From contig OZ241994.1 of the NCBI GenBank assembly GCA_965204525.1, positions 4,402,001 to 4,466,000 of the forward strand: a stretch of DNA of 64,000 nucleotides, read 5' to 3'. Shown here piece after piece: positions 1 through 12,013 of this stretch; position 1 is the stretch's first letter; each line of letters begins with the position of its first letter. The stretch is from Bin5 sp965204525 (GTDB taxonomy: Bacteria > Chloroflexota > Anaerolineae > Caldilineales > Caldilineaceae). The notes under the pieces are model-generated. The model had not been told where the DNA came from, did not search any database, and saw nothing but the letters and a program-made list of their open reading frames with translations. Both the position numbers and the translations under genes were made by a program.

Positions 1-1
1 C

Positions 2-232
2 ATCGATACCGACAAGCGCCGCATGGGCCTCAGCCTCAAGCAGGTCGAACCCGAAGAGGAAGCGGTCGAATTCGATTGGGAACCCGTTCCCCTCGAAGAG
101 AACGGAGCGAACGCTGAGAACGCGGCAGAAGCCGCCGCCCCCGTTGAGGCCCAGGCCGAATCTGACAGCGAAGCCGCCGGCGAACAGACCGACCCGGCCG
201 AAGCCCCGGAGGCCGCCAGAGTTGTAGCCTAG
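2..232 (+). CDS. rpsA: 30S ribosomal protein S1, C-terminal end (partial)
   Basis: The reading frame is open from the first bases and reads IDTDKRRMGLSLKQV, which is the closing strand of an S1 RNA-binding domain as found at the end of ribosomal protein S1. It is followed by about 55 residues rich in Glu and Ala, a typical acidic low-complexity tail. S1 binds mRNA on the 30S subunit during initiation. The start lies outside the window, so the number of S1 domains cannot be seen. Another S1-domain protein is possible, but the motif and tail fit RpsA best. The gene stops at TAG and is followed by about 520 bases without a gene before clpC. Confidence 0.7.
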   Translation: MDTDKRRMGLSLKQVEPEEEAVEFDWEPVPLEENGANAENAAEAAAPVEAQAESDSEAAGEQTDPAEAPEAARVVA

Positions 233-386
233 TCGCCGGACGCCGGCGTCTCCCGTTCCAGCCGCCGCCGCGGCGCACAACCGCGCCCGGCCGCGCCAAA
301 ACAGAATCCAGGTCGCCCGCTCCCCCGGCATCGACCAACTCGCAAAAAACGTGTCGGACACCGCGTCCAGCGCGTTTTTTTCTGAA

Positions 387-416
387 TTGACAAAATATAA
401 GGGCCGTCGTTACAAT
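387..416 (+). promoter_or_regulatory. sigma-70-type promoter upstream of clpC
   Basis: TTGACA at 387-392 and TACAAT at 411-416 are separated by 18 bases. They lie in the 522-base gene-free stretch 233-754 and imply a leader of about 330 bases before clpC. A second AT-rich TATAGT lies at 695-700 without a good -35. I see no CIRCE or clear CtsR operator in the stretch. Confidence 0.55.
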
Positions 417-754
417 ACAGATGGCCAACCGATGCACGTACGGCGCGCCAATACGATCAGGCCGGCCCCCCACATGCCGCTCCTGTCAGTCGGCTCGCCA
501 GCCCCAGAACGCCAACTGCACCTTACCTTTCGACAGGCGCCAGGTTCTCTCCGTTCGCGACCGTGCGCCCGGATCTGTTTTCGAACCGTCCTCCGCCTAC
601 GATCTGCATCCACGGCATCAACTCCTGCCGGACGCCAATCGTTGCCAGGGACACAAACGGAATTCCGATTACGTCAGACAGTTGGTGTGTATGGTATAGT
701 AGATGCTGTCCGCTTGCTTTTACATAGGATTACGACGACTGAGGGAACGTACCC

Positions 755-3364
<2,610 letters not shown>

Positions 3365-3388
3365 CGCCCAACCGGCCGGATCAAAAAA

Positions 3389-3415
3389 AAGAACCCCCGC
3401 AAAGGGGTTCTTTTC
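3389..3415. terminator. bidirectional intrinsic terminator
   Basis: A perfect 9-bp stem (AAGAACCCC / GGGGTTCTT) with loop CGCAAA is preceded by an A-run and followed by TTTTCTT. It therefore works on both strands, between clpC and the convergent gene at 3456-4115. Confidence 0.9.
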
Positions 3416-3421
3416 TTATAC

Positions 3422-3450
3422 TCCACTATCCACTACCCACTATCCACTGC
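3422..3450 (+). repeat. heptanucleotide repeat array (CCACTAY)n, short
   Basis: About four units of a 7-bp repeat CCACTAT/CCACTAC on the plus strand, between the terminator and the stop of the minus-strand gene. The same repeat recurs at 10917, 29072, 30969, 43661 and 44712, always in this orientation. Confidence 0.8.
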
Positions 3451-3455
3451 AGTTC

Positions 3456-4115
3456 TCACCACTTAATATGATTCACATTGTGCCCGGCGTCCAGCGTGAA
3501 TACGTAGGGCTTGTTCGTGTCGTACTCATTGTCCGGGTAATAGGTCTGTACCCGCAACAGAACTTTGTCGCCCTCGGTCACGTAGTCGATCGTGACCGAC
3601 TTGCCTGTCATCGGGTTGGTGCCGCTGAATGAAATCTTGGGCGAGTCGGGCAGGAACGGGCCCGGCTGCGCGCTGCCGTCCGCGCCGATGTACCAGTACT
3701 GCAGCCCTTCCGGCACCGAGCAGATCTGCGCCGGCCTTGCCGCGTGTTGGATGTGACAGTCGATTCCGGTGTAGACCGGCGTTGAACCCGAACCATCGCC
3801 ATTGCCGTCGCCATTCCCATCGTCACTGCCATCCGGGCCGGACCCGACCGGCGGCGGCGTCTCCGTATTATCCCGGTTGTTGCCGCCTGGCGGGGGCGGC
3901 GTTTTGGAGTTCGGCGTGTTCGGCGCAGGATTGGCGGGAAGGTGAACGTCATGACCGCCGGCCGCGTTTTCAGCATCGGTGCAGTGGCCGGAATTGAGTG
4001 TTCCGTCCGGCATCTGGCAGTAGCCGGGCAGATTGGGGTGCGCGTATGCGGTGGCCGTTACTGCCAGCGCGCTCAACATGAGCGTCAGAGCCAGAACAAT
4101 GCGGAAGGTTTTCAT
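3456..4115 (-). CDS. small secreted protein, repeated family copy 1
   Basis: 219 residues with a clear signal peptide (MKTFRIVLALTLMLSALAVT, Ala-rich cleavage region). A Pro/Gly/Asn/Asp low-complexity linker of about 60 residues follows, including a (DGNG)n run. The C-terminal domain of about 105 residues runs from near HIQHAARPAQIC to the final NVNHIKW. Shared landmarks with five other proteins in the window are GLQxYxIGxDG, a GPF segment, NPxTGKSVxIxY, RVxTYYPD, and NKPYVFTxD ending HNVxHxxW. Start: AAGGAG lies 9 bases before ATG. This copy carries six cysteines, more than its relatives. I do not recognise the domain and assign no function. The ending aromatic residue is fixed in all copies, which suggests a structured C-terminus. 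Confidence 0.85.
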   Translation of the reverse strand: MKTFRIVLALTLMLSALAVTATAYAHPNLPGYCQMPDGTLNSGHCTDAENAAGGHDVHLPANPAPNTPNSKTPPPPGGNNRDNTETPPPVGSGPDGSDDGNGDGNGDGSGSTPVYTGIDCHIQHAARPAQICSVPEGLQYWYIGADGSAQPGPFLPDSPKISFSGTNPMTGKSVTIDYVTEGDKVLLRVQTYYPDNEYDTNKPYVFTLDAGHNVNHIKW

Positions 4116-4189
4116 TCTGTGAATCTCCTTAATGAATTTCCCGCCCCTTCAAAAGAACCTCCGGGCGGTGACATGCTACTTAGACGCCG

Positions 4190-4256
4190 CCTCCCCCCCG
4201 CATGTTCCCTCCCCCCCGCCCTTCCCCCGCCGTTCCCCTGCCCTTCCCCTCTCTTT
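4190..4256 (+). repeat. 11-bp GC-rich repeat tract (CCCCTGCCSTT)n
   Basis: Degenerate tandem units of the type CCCTGCCGTTC, in the divergent intergenic region. The same C-rich-plus-strand repeat fills many intergenic gaps up to 50.5 kb. Confidence 0.7.
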
Positions 4257-4283
4257 GCCATATTCCAACGACAGACGTATCAT
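4255..4283 (+). promoter_or_regulatory. promoter for the dehydrogenase gene
   Basis: TTGCCA (4255-4260), a 17-base spacer and TATCAT (4278-4283), ending 53 bases before the ATG at 4337. It begins directly where the 11-bp repeat tract stops. Confidence 0.5.
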
Positions 4284-4336
4284 GAATGTCCCGCCGGCAA
4301 TTTCTTCGCAACAGTTTCGATTGGAGGACACTCAGA

Positions 4337-5224
<888 letters not shown>

Positions 5225-5281
5225 ACCGGTACGATTCATGTCCGATCGGACTATGAACCGCTGCCGTCATGCCAAAAACCG

Positions 5282-5311
5282 TTGCGCCCACCCCTGCATC
5301 TTGTGTATAGT
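5282..5311 (+). promoter_or_regulatory. promoter for the FN3 membrane-anchored protein
   Basis: TTGCGC (5282-5287), 18-base spacer, TATAGT (5306-5311). This leaves a leader of about 200 bases before the gene at 5524. Confidence 0.45.
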
Positions 5312-5523
5312 TGAACTGTGACCGTCTGCCCGCTTCCCTCCCTGCCCGGAGGGTTGCCCGGGCCGGCTTCGCAGCCGGGAACCTGTATGGCAGATGAAAT
5401 GCCCGCCGGGTCCGCGCGGCAGCGCCCCGGCTCCGTTTACAACGAGCCCGCACTGCCTCTGCCTTCCCGCCAAGGCGCAATCCATTGCAGATAGTGGACA
5501 AAAAAGGACTGAGTGTGCCCACG

Positions 5524-7029
5524 ATGAAACCCATGATACGTCTAATTTCAATCAGTGCGCTTGTCCTGGTCGCCATCATTGCAGCCATATACTTCGCCCT
5601 CCCTGCCCGGCAACAGAGCATAACCTTTGAGGAAGTCGGGCCGGAAGGGTCCCCACCGCAAGCGGCGGATGAACCGGGCGTCATCGCCGCGCCCGTACTG
5701 GTGGCATCCGCCGGCTCCGACCGGGTCACCATCAGCTGGGCCCCCGTCGTGGGCGCCGCCTCCTATGAGATCTGGGCCCGGCAAGGCGAGCTCCCCTGGG
5801 AGCGGCTCGATGACGGCTCCCTTTCCCATAACGTGACCTCCTTTACGCATGCCGGCCTGACCTCAGGGGACACTTACAGCTACACAGGCCGCGCCGCGCC
5901 CGTCGCCGGCCAGCTGAGCGATTGGGCCGCCGAGGTTCAGGCCACCGTTTCCTACGTCCCGTCGCTCAATGCGGCCGCCTCCGCCGGCCGCATCGAGCTC
6001 AGCTGGACAAGCGTCGCCGGCGCCGGCAGCTATCAGATCATCATGTGGACCGACGGCCTCAAGGACTGGGAACGCATCGGCGATCCCATCACCGGCACCA
6101 TCACCTCCTATACCCACAGCGGGCTTACCGAACTCAGCACCTACCATTACCGGGTCAGAGCGGTGATCGACGACACTGAAGGCGAGTGGTCCGACTCGGT
6201 CTCCGAAATCCCCGTCCGCCCTGCGGCGCCCGCCACGCTGACCGCGACCGCCGTCGTCGGCCAGGTCGAGCTGGACTGGACCGCCGTCCCCGGCGCCGAC
6301 AGCTACCGGCTTATCAGCTGGACCGACGGCCAGACCGCCTGGCAGCGCATCGGCGACCCCCTTTCGGGCGCTACCACCTCCTACACCCACACCGGTCTCA
6401 TCGCCGGCAGGACCTACTACTACCGGGTCAGCGCCGTGATCCACGGCATTGAAGGCGCCTGGACCGAATCGGTAAGCGATGTCCCCACCGCGCCGCCCGC
6501 GCCCGTTCTGACCGCGACAACCGCCGTCGGCCAGGTCGAGCTCAGCTGGACTGCCGTCCCCGGCGCCGGCAGCCACATTCTCATCGTCTGGACCGACGCC
6601 CAAAACGCCTGGGTACGCATCGGCGATCCCCTTTCCGGCGGCGCCACATCCTACACCCACAGCGGGCTTTCCGCCGGTCAGACCTACTACTACCGGGTCG
6701 GCGCCGTCGTCAAGGGTACCGAGGGCGCATGGTCGAATTCACCCAGCGCCGTCCCCGGCGCGACGTTCATGCCGGGCCTGGTCGCGAACGCCTCCGCCCA
6801 CCGCATCGATCTCAGCTGGAGCGAGGTGACCGGCGCCGGCAGCTACCAGCTGATTGTATGGACCCCGGGCCAGACCGAATGGGAACGCATCGGCGATCCC
6901 CTCTCTTCCGGGACGACCTCCTATACCCATACCGACCTTACCGCCGGCAACACCTACTACTACCGCGTCAGAGCCGTAATCGACGGCACAGAGGGCCCCT
7001 GGTCGGAGGAGGTCGACGCCGTCCCCTGA
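5524..7029 (+). CDS. membrane-anchored protein with five fibronectin type III domains
   Basis: About 501 residues. An N-terminal hydrophobic segment (LISISALVLVAIIAAIYF) acts as an uncleaved anchor or signal. Five FN3-like modules of about 87 residues follow, each marked by ELSWTxVxGAGSYxxxxW, ERIGDPxxxxxTSYTH and TYYYRVxAVxxGxEGxWS. The modules are similar enough at DNA level to show recent internal duplication. FN3 modules of this kind are extracellular spacers or adhesion modules; no catalytic domain is present. The start is uncertain: AGGA at 5505-5508 is 6 bases from an in-frame GTG at 5515 and 15 bases from ATG at 5524. The gene stands alone between two regions with their own promoters. 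Confidence 0.8.
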   Translation: MKPMIRLISISALVLVAIIAAIYFALPARQQSITFEEVGPEGSPPQAADEPGVIAAPVLVASAGSDRVTISWAPVVGAASYEIWARQGELPWERLDDGSLSHNVTSFTHAGLTSGDTYSYTGRAAPVAGQLSDWAAEVQATVSYVPSLNAAASAGRIELSWTSVAGAGSYQIIMWTDGLKDWERIGDPITGTITSYTHSGLTELSTYHYRVRAVIDDTEGEWSDSVSEIPVRPAAPATLTATAVVGQVELDWTAVPGADSYRLISWTDGQTAWQRIGDPLSGATTSYTHTGLIAGRTYYYRVSAVIHGIEGAWTESVSDVPTAPPAPVLTATTAVGQVELSWTAVPGAGSHILIVWTDAQNAWVRIGDPLSGGATSYTHSGLSAGQTYYYRVGAVVKGTEGAWSNSPSAVPGATFMPGLVANASAHRIDLSWSEVTGAGSYQLIVWTPGQTEWERIGDPLSSGTTSYTHTDLTAGNTYYYRVRAVIDGTEGPWSEEVDAVP

Positions 7030-7033
7030 CGCC

Positions 7034-7052
7034 CCCCATTCCCTAAATGGGG
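7034..7052 (+). terminator. possible weak terminator hairpin
   Basis: CCCCATT / AATGGGG with a short loop, right after the FN3 gene. No strong T-run follows, so termination is not certain. Confidence 0.4.
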
Positions 7053-7217
7053 ATTGCATTACAGAGCCTTTCATCCACCGGCAGTACACTGGCATACATC
7101 GGCCCTCTGGGACGCGAAACCACCGTCCCCGAATTCCGTACAACATTAAGAGGGCCGGCAAACGCATGGCTGTCCCGTCTGACATCCGTACGTTTCGCGC
7201 GCATCGCGTTTTGGCCC

Positions 7218-7223
7218 TATAAT
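7218..7223 (+). promoter_or_regulatory. -10 element of the exporter operon
   Basis: A perfect TATAAT 63 bases upstream of the adaptor ATG, without a good -35 (TTTCGC at 19 bases). Confidence 0.4.
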
Positions 7224-7286
7224 TGCCCTGCCGGCCCTTTCGCCATCCGCACGTCGCAGCTGCCCGTATACCGGGGATGAGAAGAT

Positions 7287-8762
7287 ATGAAGAGACTCCT
7301 GATCGCGCTCGTTGCGCTCGTCGTCACCGGCGCCGCCGGCTGGTTCGGCCTCCAACGCTTCCAGGAGCGCCGCGCCGCCCTGGACGAACAGCCCAGCTAC
7401 GAGACCGTATCCGTCGAGCGCGGCTCGATCAGCAGCACCGTCAGCGCAACCGGCAGCATCGAACCCGAAGCCGAAGTCGCGCTCTCATTTCGCGCCAGCG
7501 GCCGCGTCGAGCAGGTGCTCGTTTCCGTCGGCCAGCCCGTTGAGGCCGGCCAGCTCCTCGCCCAGCTCGACGTTACCGACGCCTCCCTCGCCCTCGAACA
7601 GGCCGAAGTCTCACTCCTGATCAGCCGCGCCCAGCTCGATAAACTCGAAAAGCCGCCCTCCGACTCCGACATCATCGCCGCCCAGGCCAACGTAACCGTC
7701 GCCCAGGCCAGCGTCGCCAGCTCGGAAGCCGCCCTCGCCAGCGCCCAGGCCAGCTACCGCCAGCTCATCGCCGGCGCATCCCCCGAGGAGTTGGCCGTCC
7801 AGGAAGCCCAGGTCCGCCAGGCCGCCGTCAACGTGCGCCAGGCCCAGAGCAACTACGACGAGGTAAAGAGCTTCCCCGACGCCGGCGCATCGCCCCAGGC
7901 CGTCCAGCTCGAGCAGATGACCATCACCTTCGAAGTCGCCCAGGCGCAGCTCGCCCTCACGCAGCGCGGCGCCGACGAAGCCCAGATCGCCGCCGCTCTC
8001 GCCCAGATCGCACAGGCCGAGCTCGGCGTCCGCCAGGCCCGCAGCAACCTGCTCGTCGCCCAGGACGCCCTCAATGCCCTGCTCGAAGGGCCCTCCGCGG
8101 AGGACCTCGAGATCTCTCGCGCGCAGGTGCGCCAGGCCGAGCTCAGTAAACGGCAGGCCGAAGTTACGCTCAATAACGCGATGCTCTCCGCCCCCATCAA
8201 CGGCGTCGTCAGCCAGGTCAACCTGCGCCAGGGCGAGCTGTACGGCGGCGGCGCCCTGCCCGCCGTCGTCCTTACCGACCTCCAGAGCTTCCACATGACC
8301 GTCCTCGTCGACGAGCTCGACGTGCGCCAGGTCCAGATCGGCCAGACCGTCCGCCTCAGCCTCGACGCCCTGCCCGACGCCGACATTTCCGGCCAGGTCA
8401 CCAAGGTCTCGCCCACCGCCCGCGACGTCGGCGGCGTCGTCGCCTACGAAGTCGAAATCGTGCCCGACTCCACCGTCGCCCAGCTGCGCGCCGGCATGAG
8501 CGCCACCGCCATCATCACCACCGCCAAGGTCGACAACATCCTGCTCGTCCCCAACCGCTACATCCAGCTCGACCGCGAATCGGGCCGCGCCTTCGTCCAG
8601 AAGATCATTGCCGACGTTCCCACACTCCAGGAGATCGAAATGGGCCTGCGCAACGACCGCTTCACCCAGGTCCTGGCCGGCCTCGCCGAAACCGACCAGA
8701 TCGCCCTGATCCGCGCCAGCAGCGAAGAACAGCTGCGCAGCGCCATCTTCGGCGGCAACTAA
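7287..8762 (+). CDS. HlyD/MacA-type periplasmic adaptor subunit of an ABC exporter
   Basis: 491 residues. The N-terminal anchor is MKRLLIALVALVVTGAAGWF. The lipoyl-like half motif has VSATGSIEPEAEVALSF and VGQPVEAGQLLAQLD. An unusually long Ala/Gln-rich coiled-coil hairpin spans about 105-300 (many AQA.V.QA repeats). The beta-barrel domain begins with APINGVVSQVNLRQGE. Such adaptors link a MacB/LolCDE-like ABC transporter to substrate or an outer layer. The coil holds several degenerate repeats of VRQAxVxxRQAQ, suggesting internal duplication. It is 15 bases from the ATPase gene, so the two are cotranscribed. The substrate is unknown (antibiotic, peptide or lipoprotein are typical). Confidence 0.88.
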   Translation: MKRLLIALVALVVTGAAGWFGLQRFQERRAALDEQPSYETVSVERGSISSTVSATGSIEPEAEVALSFRASGRVEQVLVSVGQPVEAGQLLAQLDVTDASLALEQAEVSLLISRAQLDKLEKPPSDSDIIAAQANVTVAQASVASSEAALASAQASYRQLIAGASPEELAVQEAQVRQAAVNVRQAQSNYDEVKSFPDAGASPQAVQLEQMTITFEVAQAQLALTQRGADEAQIAAALAQIAQAELGVRQARSNLLVAQDALNALLEGPSAEDLEISRAQVRQAELSKRQAEVTLNNAMLSAPINGVVSQVNLRQGELYGGGALPAVVLTDLQSFHMTVLVDELDVRQVQIGQTVRLSLDALPDADISGQVTKVSPTARDVGGVVAYEVEIVPDSTVAQLRAGMSATAIITTAKVDNILLVPNRYIQLDRESGRAFVQKIIADVPTLQEIEMGLRNDRFTQVLAGLAETDQIALIRASSEEQLRSAIFGGN

Positions 8763-8777
8763 AAACTGAACAAAAAA

Positions 8778-9587
8778 ATGTTCAAACAGTTCTCTGACAA
8801 TAACAGTCCATCCCCCAACGGCTCCGACCCGCCCGCCAGCGCCCGTCCCGTCATCGAAGCCCTCGAGCTCACCAAGACCTACAAGATGGGCGACATGGAA
8901 GTGCGCGCCCTCCGCGGCGTCGACCTCAGCATTCAGCTCGGCGAAATGGTCGCCATCATGGGCCCCAGCGGCAGCGGCAAGTCCACCCTCATGAACATCG
9001 TCGGCTGCCTCGACGTCCCCACCTCCGGCCTCTACCGTCTCGACGGCACCGACGTCGGCGTCCTCGACGACAACAACCTCGCCGAGATCCGCAGCCTCAA
9101 AATCGGCTTCGTCTTCCAGAGCTTCAACCTTCTCGCCCGCACCAGCGCCCAGGCCAACGTCGAGCTCCCCCTCCTCTACGCCGGCATCAGCGGCCGCGAG
9201 CGCCATAAACGCGCCGCCGAGGCCCTCCACCTCGTCGGCCTCGACGACCGCCGCGACCACAAGCCCAACGAGCTCTCCGGCGGCCAGCAGCAGCGCGTCG
9301 CCATCGCCCGCGCCCTCATCAACCGCCCCAAGCTCATCCTCGCCGACGAGCCCACCGGCAATCTCGACACCAGGACCAGCGACGAGATCATGGGCCTGCT
9401 CCAGCGCCTCAACCGCGAACAGGGCATCACCATCCTCTTCGTCACCCACGACCCTGAAATCGCCCAATACTGCAACCGCGTCGTCCACTTCCGCGACGGC
9501 CGCATCGAAAGCGACCAGTCCAACCAATCCCAACCCGCCCAACCACCAATCCAGGAACCCGAACCCGCCTCCACCACTAAAAACTAA
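8778..9587 (+). CDS. MacB/LolD-type ABC transporter ATP-binding protein
   Basis: 269 residues. Walker A is GPSGSGKST, the signature is LSGGQQQR, Walker B is LILADEPTGNLD and the switch His lies in FVTHDPEIA. This is the classical pattern of the MacB/LolD/FtsE group that powers mechanotransmission exporters. The N-terminal 30 residues and the C-terminal 25 (Ser/Gln/Pro-rich) lie outside the ATPase core. The tail and stop are encoded inside a short run of the CTAAAAA-type repeat at 9583-9611. No strong Shine-Dalgarno is visible before ATG 8778. It is the middle gene of the adaptor-ATPase-permease operon. Confidence 0.93.
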   Translation: MFKQFSDNNSPSPNGSDPPASARPVIEALELTKTYKMGDMEVRALRGVDLSIQLGEMVAIMGPSGSGKSTLMNIVGCLDVPTSGLYRLDGTDVGVLDDNNLAEIRSLKIGFVFQSFNLLARTSAQANVELPLLYAGISGRERHKRAAEALHLVGLDDRRDHKPNELSGGQQQRVAIARALINRPKLILADEPTGNLDTRTSDEIMGLLQRLNREQGITILFVTHDPEIAQYCNRVVHFRDGRIESDQSNQSQPAQPPIQEPEPASTTKN

Positions 9588-9611
9588 AAACCAGAAACTA
9601 AAAACTGCCGT
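9583..9611 (+). repeat. CTAAAAA heptamer repeat inside the exporter operon
   Basis: ACTAAAAACTAAAAACC and a second ACTAAAAACTGCC copy lie between the ATPase and permease genes. The same string belongs to the 114-bp repeat unit at 31957 and recurs near 40000. It supplies the ATPase stop codon. Confidence 0.7.
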
Positions 9612-9612
9612 T

Positions 9613-10860
9613 ATGTCCTTCTACGAATCCGTCCGCGTCGCCATGCTCGCCCTCGCAGCCAACAAGCTGCGCTCCATTCTCACCATGCTCGGCATCATCA
9701 TCGGCGTCAGCGCCGTCATCGCCCTCATGAGCATCGGCCGCGGCGTCGAAAAGTTCTTCGTCGAACAGTTCACCAGCCTCGGCGCCAACCTTCTCTACGT
9801 CTTCCCCGGCCAGCTCGACGAAGGAGGCCCCCGCGCAGGCGGCCGCGACAGGGGCGTCCTCACCCTCGGCGACAGCTACGCCATCGGCAATCCGCTGCGC
9901 GTCCCCGACGTCATCGCCGTCGCCCCCGAAGTGCGCGGCATCGCCCTCGTCGCCAGATCGGGCAACGATATGGAAGTCTCCGTCAGCGGCGTCACCGCCA
10001 GCTACCAGGACGCCCTCTCCGGCGAGGCCGCCATCGGCGTCTTCCTCACCGATGCCGACGTCGAAGAGCGCTCCCGCGTCGTCGTCATCGGCTCCGACGT
10101 CTTCGGCCGCCTGTTCGAACCCAACGAGGACCCCTTGGACCAGACCATTCGCGTCAACAACATCCTCTTCCGCGTCATCGGCGTCATGGAAGAACGCGGC
10201 GCCGGCGTCGGCGGCTCCAACCTCGACGAAATGATCTTCATCCCCCTCACCACCGTCCAGGACCGCCTCTTCCGCCGCCGCACCGTCAGCGGCGAATACC
10301 AGGTCGACCTCATCTACGCCTCCGTCGTCTCCGAAGACCGCATGGCCGCAGCCCAGGAGCAGATCGCCGAGCTCCTGCGCGAACGCCACAAGATCTCCTT
10401 CCGCGGCGAAGACGACTTCGTCATCATCAACCAGTCCGACCTCATCTCCATCTTCGGCGACATCCTCGGCGCAATGACCCTCTTCCTCAGCGCCATCGCC
10501 TTTATCAGCCTGGTCGTCGGCGGCATCGGCATCATGAACATCATGCTCGTCAGCGTCACCGAACGGACGCGGGAGATCGGGCTCCGCAAAGCCGTCGGCG
10601 CCAAACGCCGCAACGTCCTCGGCCAGTTCCTTATCGAAGCCGTCACCCTCGCCCTCATCGGCGGCATGCTCGGCATCGCCCTCGGCGCCGGCGGAGCCGT
10701 CGCCGCCACCTCCTTCATCAACAACTTCAGCGCCGTCGTCGGCCTCGACGCCATCGCCATCTCCATCCTCTTCTCCATGGCCGTCGGCCTCTTCTTCGGC
10801 ATCTATCCCGCCTACCGCGCCAGCCGCCTCAACCCCATCGACGCCCTCCGCTATGAATAA
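9613..10860 (+). CDS. MacB/FtsX-like ABC transporter permease
   Basis: 415 residues with the MacB topology. The first membrane helix is near 20-45 (LTMLGIIIGVSAVIALMSIG), followed by a periplasmic domain of about 230 residues. Three more helices lie at about 285-400, including MTLFLSAIAFISLVVGGIG and the coupling motif TERTREIGLRKAVGAKR. The end is the typical YPAYRASRLNPIDALRYE. It forms the membrane dimer of the exporter with the two preceding genes. Its last codons overlap the next gene by 8 bases, so the SH3 lipoprotein may be coupled. Confidence 0.92.
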   Translation: MSFYESVRVAMLALAANKLRSILTMLGIIIGVSAVIALMSIGRGVEKFFVEQFTSLGANLLYVFPGQLDEGGPRAGGRDRGVLTLGDSYAIGNPLRVPDVIAVAPEVRGIALVARSGNDMEVSVSGVTASYQDALSGEAAIGVFLTDADVEERSRVVVIGSDVFGRLFEPNEDPLDQTIRVNNILFRVIGVMEERGAGVGGSNLDEMIFIPLTTVQDRLFRRRTVSGEYQVDLIYASVVSEDRMAAAQEQIAELLRERHKISFRGEDDFVIINQSDLISIFGDILGAMTLFLSAIAFISLVVGGIGIMNIMLVSVTERTREIGLRKAVGAKRRNVLGQFLIEAVTLALIGGMLGIALGAGGAVAATSFINNFSAVVGLDAIAISILFSMAVGLFFGIYPAYRASRLNPIDALRYE

Positions 10861-11887
10861 CCCGCCCCGTCTCCCTGCCGCTCTCCCGCCCTCCCCCCGC
10901 CGTCCCCCCGCCGGCTCACTACCCACTCCCCACTCCCCACTATCCACTATCCACTATCCACTATCCACTATCCACTATCCACTCCCCACTATCCACTATC
11001 CACTAATCACTATCCTCTGCCTCCTCCTTCTCGCCGCCTGCGGCCGCCGCCCCACCGAACCCACCCCCCTGCCCCCCGGCACACCCGTCGCCCAGCCCAC
11101 ACCCGACTTCAGCGCCCCCGCCCAGCCCGACAACGCCACCCGGACCGCAAGTCAAACCGCCCAATCCCTGCGCACCCGCCTCGCCCAGGAAATCTCCCTG
11201 ACCCCAGCAGTTTCCCCTGAAGTTCCCCCCGCCGTTTCCCCCGAAGTTCCCCCTGCCGTTACCCTTGCCCTTGACCCCAGTCTCGACGTATTCAACCGTC
11301 CCAACGCCCTCGGCATCCTCGCCGGCGGCGGCATCCTCTACGCCGCGCCCGGCGGCGGCGCCCGCGCCAACCTCCAGGTCGGCGCCACCCTCACCATAAC
11401 CGGCCGTTCCGCCGACGGCGCCTGGTACGCCGTCTACCTCGCTGACGGAGTCGCCGGCTGGGTGCCCGCCGCCCAGGTCCGCGTCTTCGGCGACGCCGCC
11501 GAACTCGAAACCGTCGAGGAATCGCTCGGCCCCGCGGTCGTCGCCACCCTCATCGCCCAGGCCAGCCAGCCGCAGGCCCCAATCACCCTCGCCGCCGCCA
11601 GCCCCACCCCTGCAGTTTCCCCCGAAGTTCCCCCCGCCGTTTCCCCCTCCGTCGCCGTCACCGTCATCGTCGAAGGCGCCAACCTGCGCGCCGGCCCCGG
11701 CACCGACTACCCCGTCGTCGGCGTCCTCTACCAAAACGATACCGCCGCCCTCCTCGGCCGCAACCAGGCCGGCGACTGGCTCCAGCTCCAACGCCCCGAC
11801 GGCCCCGCCTGGATCTTCGCCCCCCTCGTCCAGACCACCGTCCCCATCGCCGACCTCCCCATAATCGACCCGCCCCCCAGCCCCTGA
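10853..11887 (+). CDS. lipoprotein with two bacterial SH3 domains; signal region built from repeats
   Basis: 344 residues if started at the only ATG, which overlaps the permease stop by 8 bases (ATGAATAA). A plausible lipobox LLLAACG follows ITILCLLL. The N-terminal region before it is encoded by the CCACTAY heptamer array and reads as a 7-residue period (LSTIHYP). Two SH3b-like domains follow: one at about 140-205 (ILYAAPGGGARANLQVG, GVAGWVPAAQVR) and one near 265-330 (GANLRAGPGTDYPVVGVLYQ, PAWIFAPL). The linkers AVSPEVPPAVSPEVPP are encoded by the 11-bp repeat. SH3b domains usually bind cell-wall or peptide ligands. The true start may be a non-ATG codon inside the array. Confidence 0.7.
   Translation: MNNPPRLPAALPPSPRRPPAGSLPTPHSPLSTIHYPLSTIHYPLPTIHYPLITILCLLLLAACGRRPTEPTPLPPGTPVAQPTPDFSAPAQPDNATRTASQTAQSLRTRLAQEISLTPAVSPEVPPAVSPEVPPAVTLALDPSLDVFNRPNALGILAGGGILYAAPGGGARANLQVGATLTITGRSADGAWYAVYLADGVAGWVPAAQVRVFGDAAELETVEESLGPAVVATLIAQASQPQAPITLAAASPTPAVSPEVPPAVSPSVAVTVIVEGANLRAGPGTDYPVVGVLYQNDTAALLGRNQAGDWLQLQRPDGPAWIFAPLVQTTVPIADLPIIDPPPSP
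10917..11003 (+). repeat. heptanucleotide array (CCACTAY)n inside a reading frame
   Basis: About twelve units of CCACTAT/CCACTAC/CCACTCC, located within the N-terminal codons of the SH3 lipoprotein gene. Three units equal 21 bases, giving a 7-residue protein period. None of the three plus-strand frames contains a stop, so the array keeps frames open. Confidence 0.85.
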
Positions 11888-11945
11888 CCCCCAGCCGTTC
11901 CCCTGAAGTTCCCCTGCCGTTCCCCTGCCCTTCCCCTCCCCCGCC
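11886..11945 (+). repeat. 11-bp GC-rich repeat tract
   Basis: Units such as CCGTTCCCCTG and CCCTTCCCCTC fill the gap between the lipoprotein gene and the first Uma2 promoter. A very similar tract lies before the second Uma2 gene (13008-13073). Confidence 0.75.
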
Positions 11946-11951
11946 AGTTCG

Positions 11952-11960
11952 TGCTAAAAT
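11952..11960 (+). promoter_or_regulatory. extended -10 promoter of Uma2 copy 1
   Basis: TGC-TAAAAT, an extended -10, lies 53 bases before ATG 12014. The block GTGCTAAAATCCCCCA is conserved before all four Uma2 genes, followed by a conserved leader and GAGGAGGGAGC before ATG. Confidence 0.6.
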
Positions 11961-12013
11961 CCCCCAGACGGACAGGAGTGCCGGCCCGCGTTCGCTCTAC
12001 CAGAGGAGGGAGC

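Noticed and set aside
7611..9542. 643-codon minus-strand frame opposite the exporter adaptor and ATPase
   Set aside because: Antisense shadow; the plus strand encodes two complete conserved proteins.
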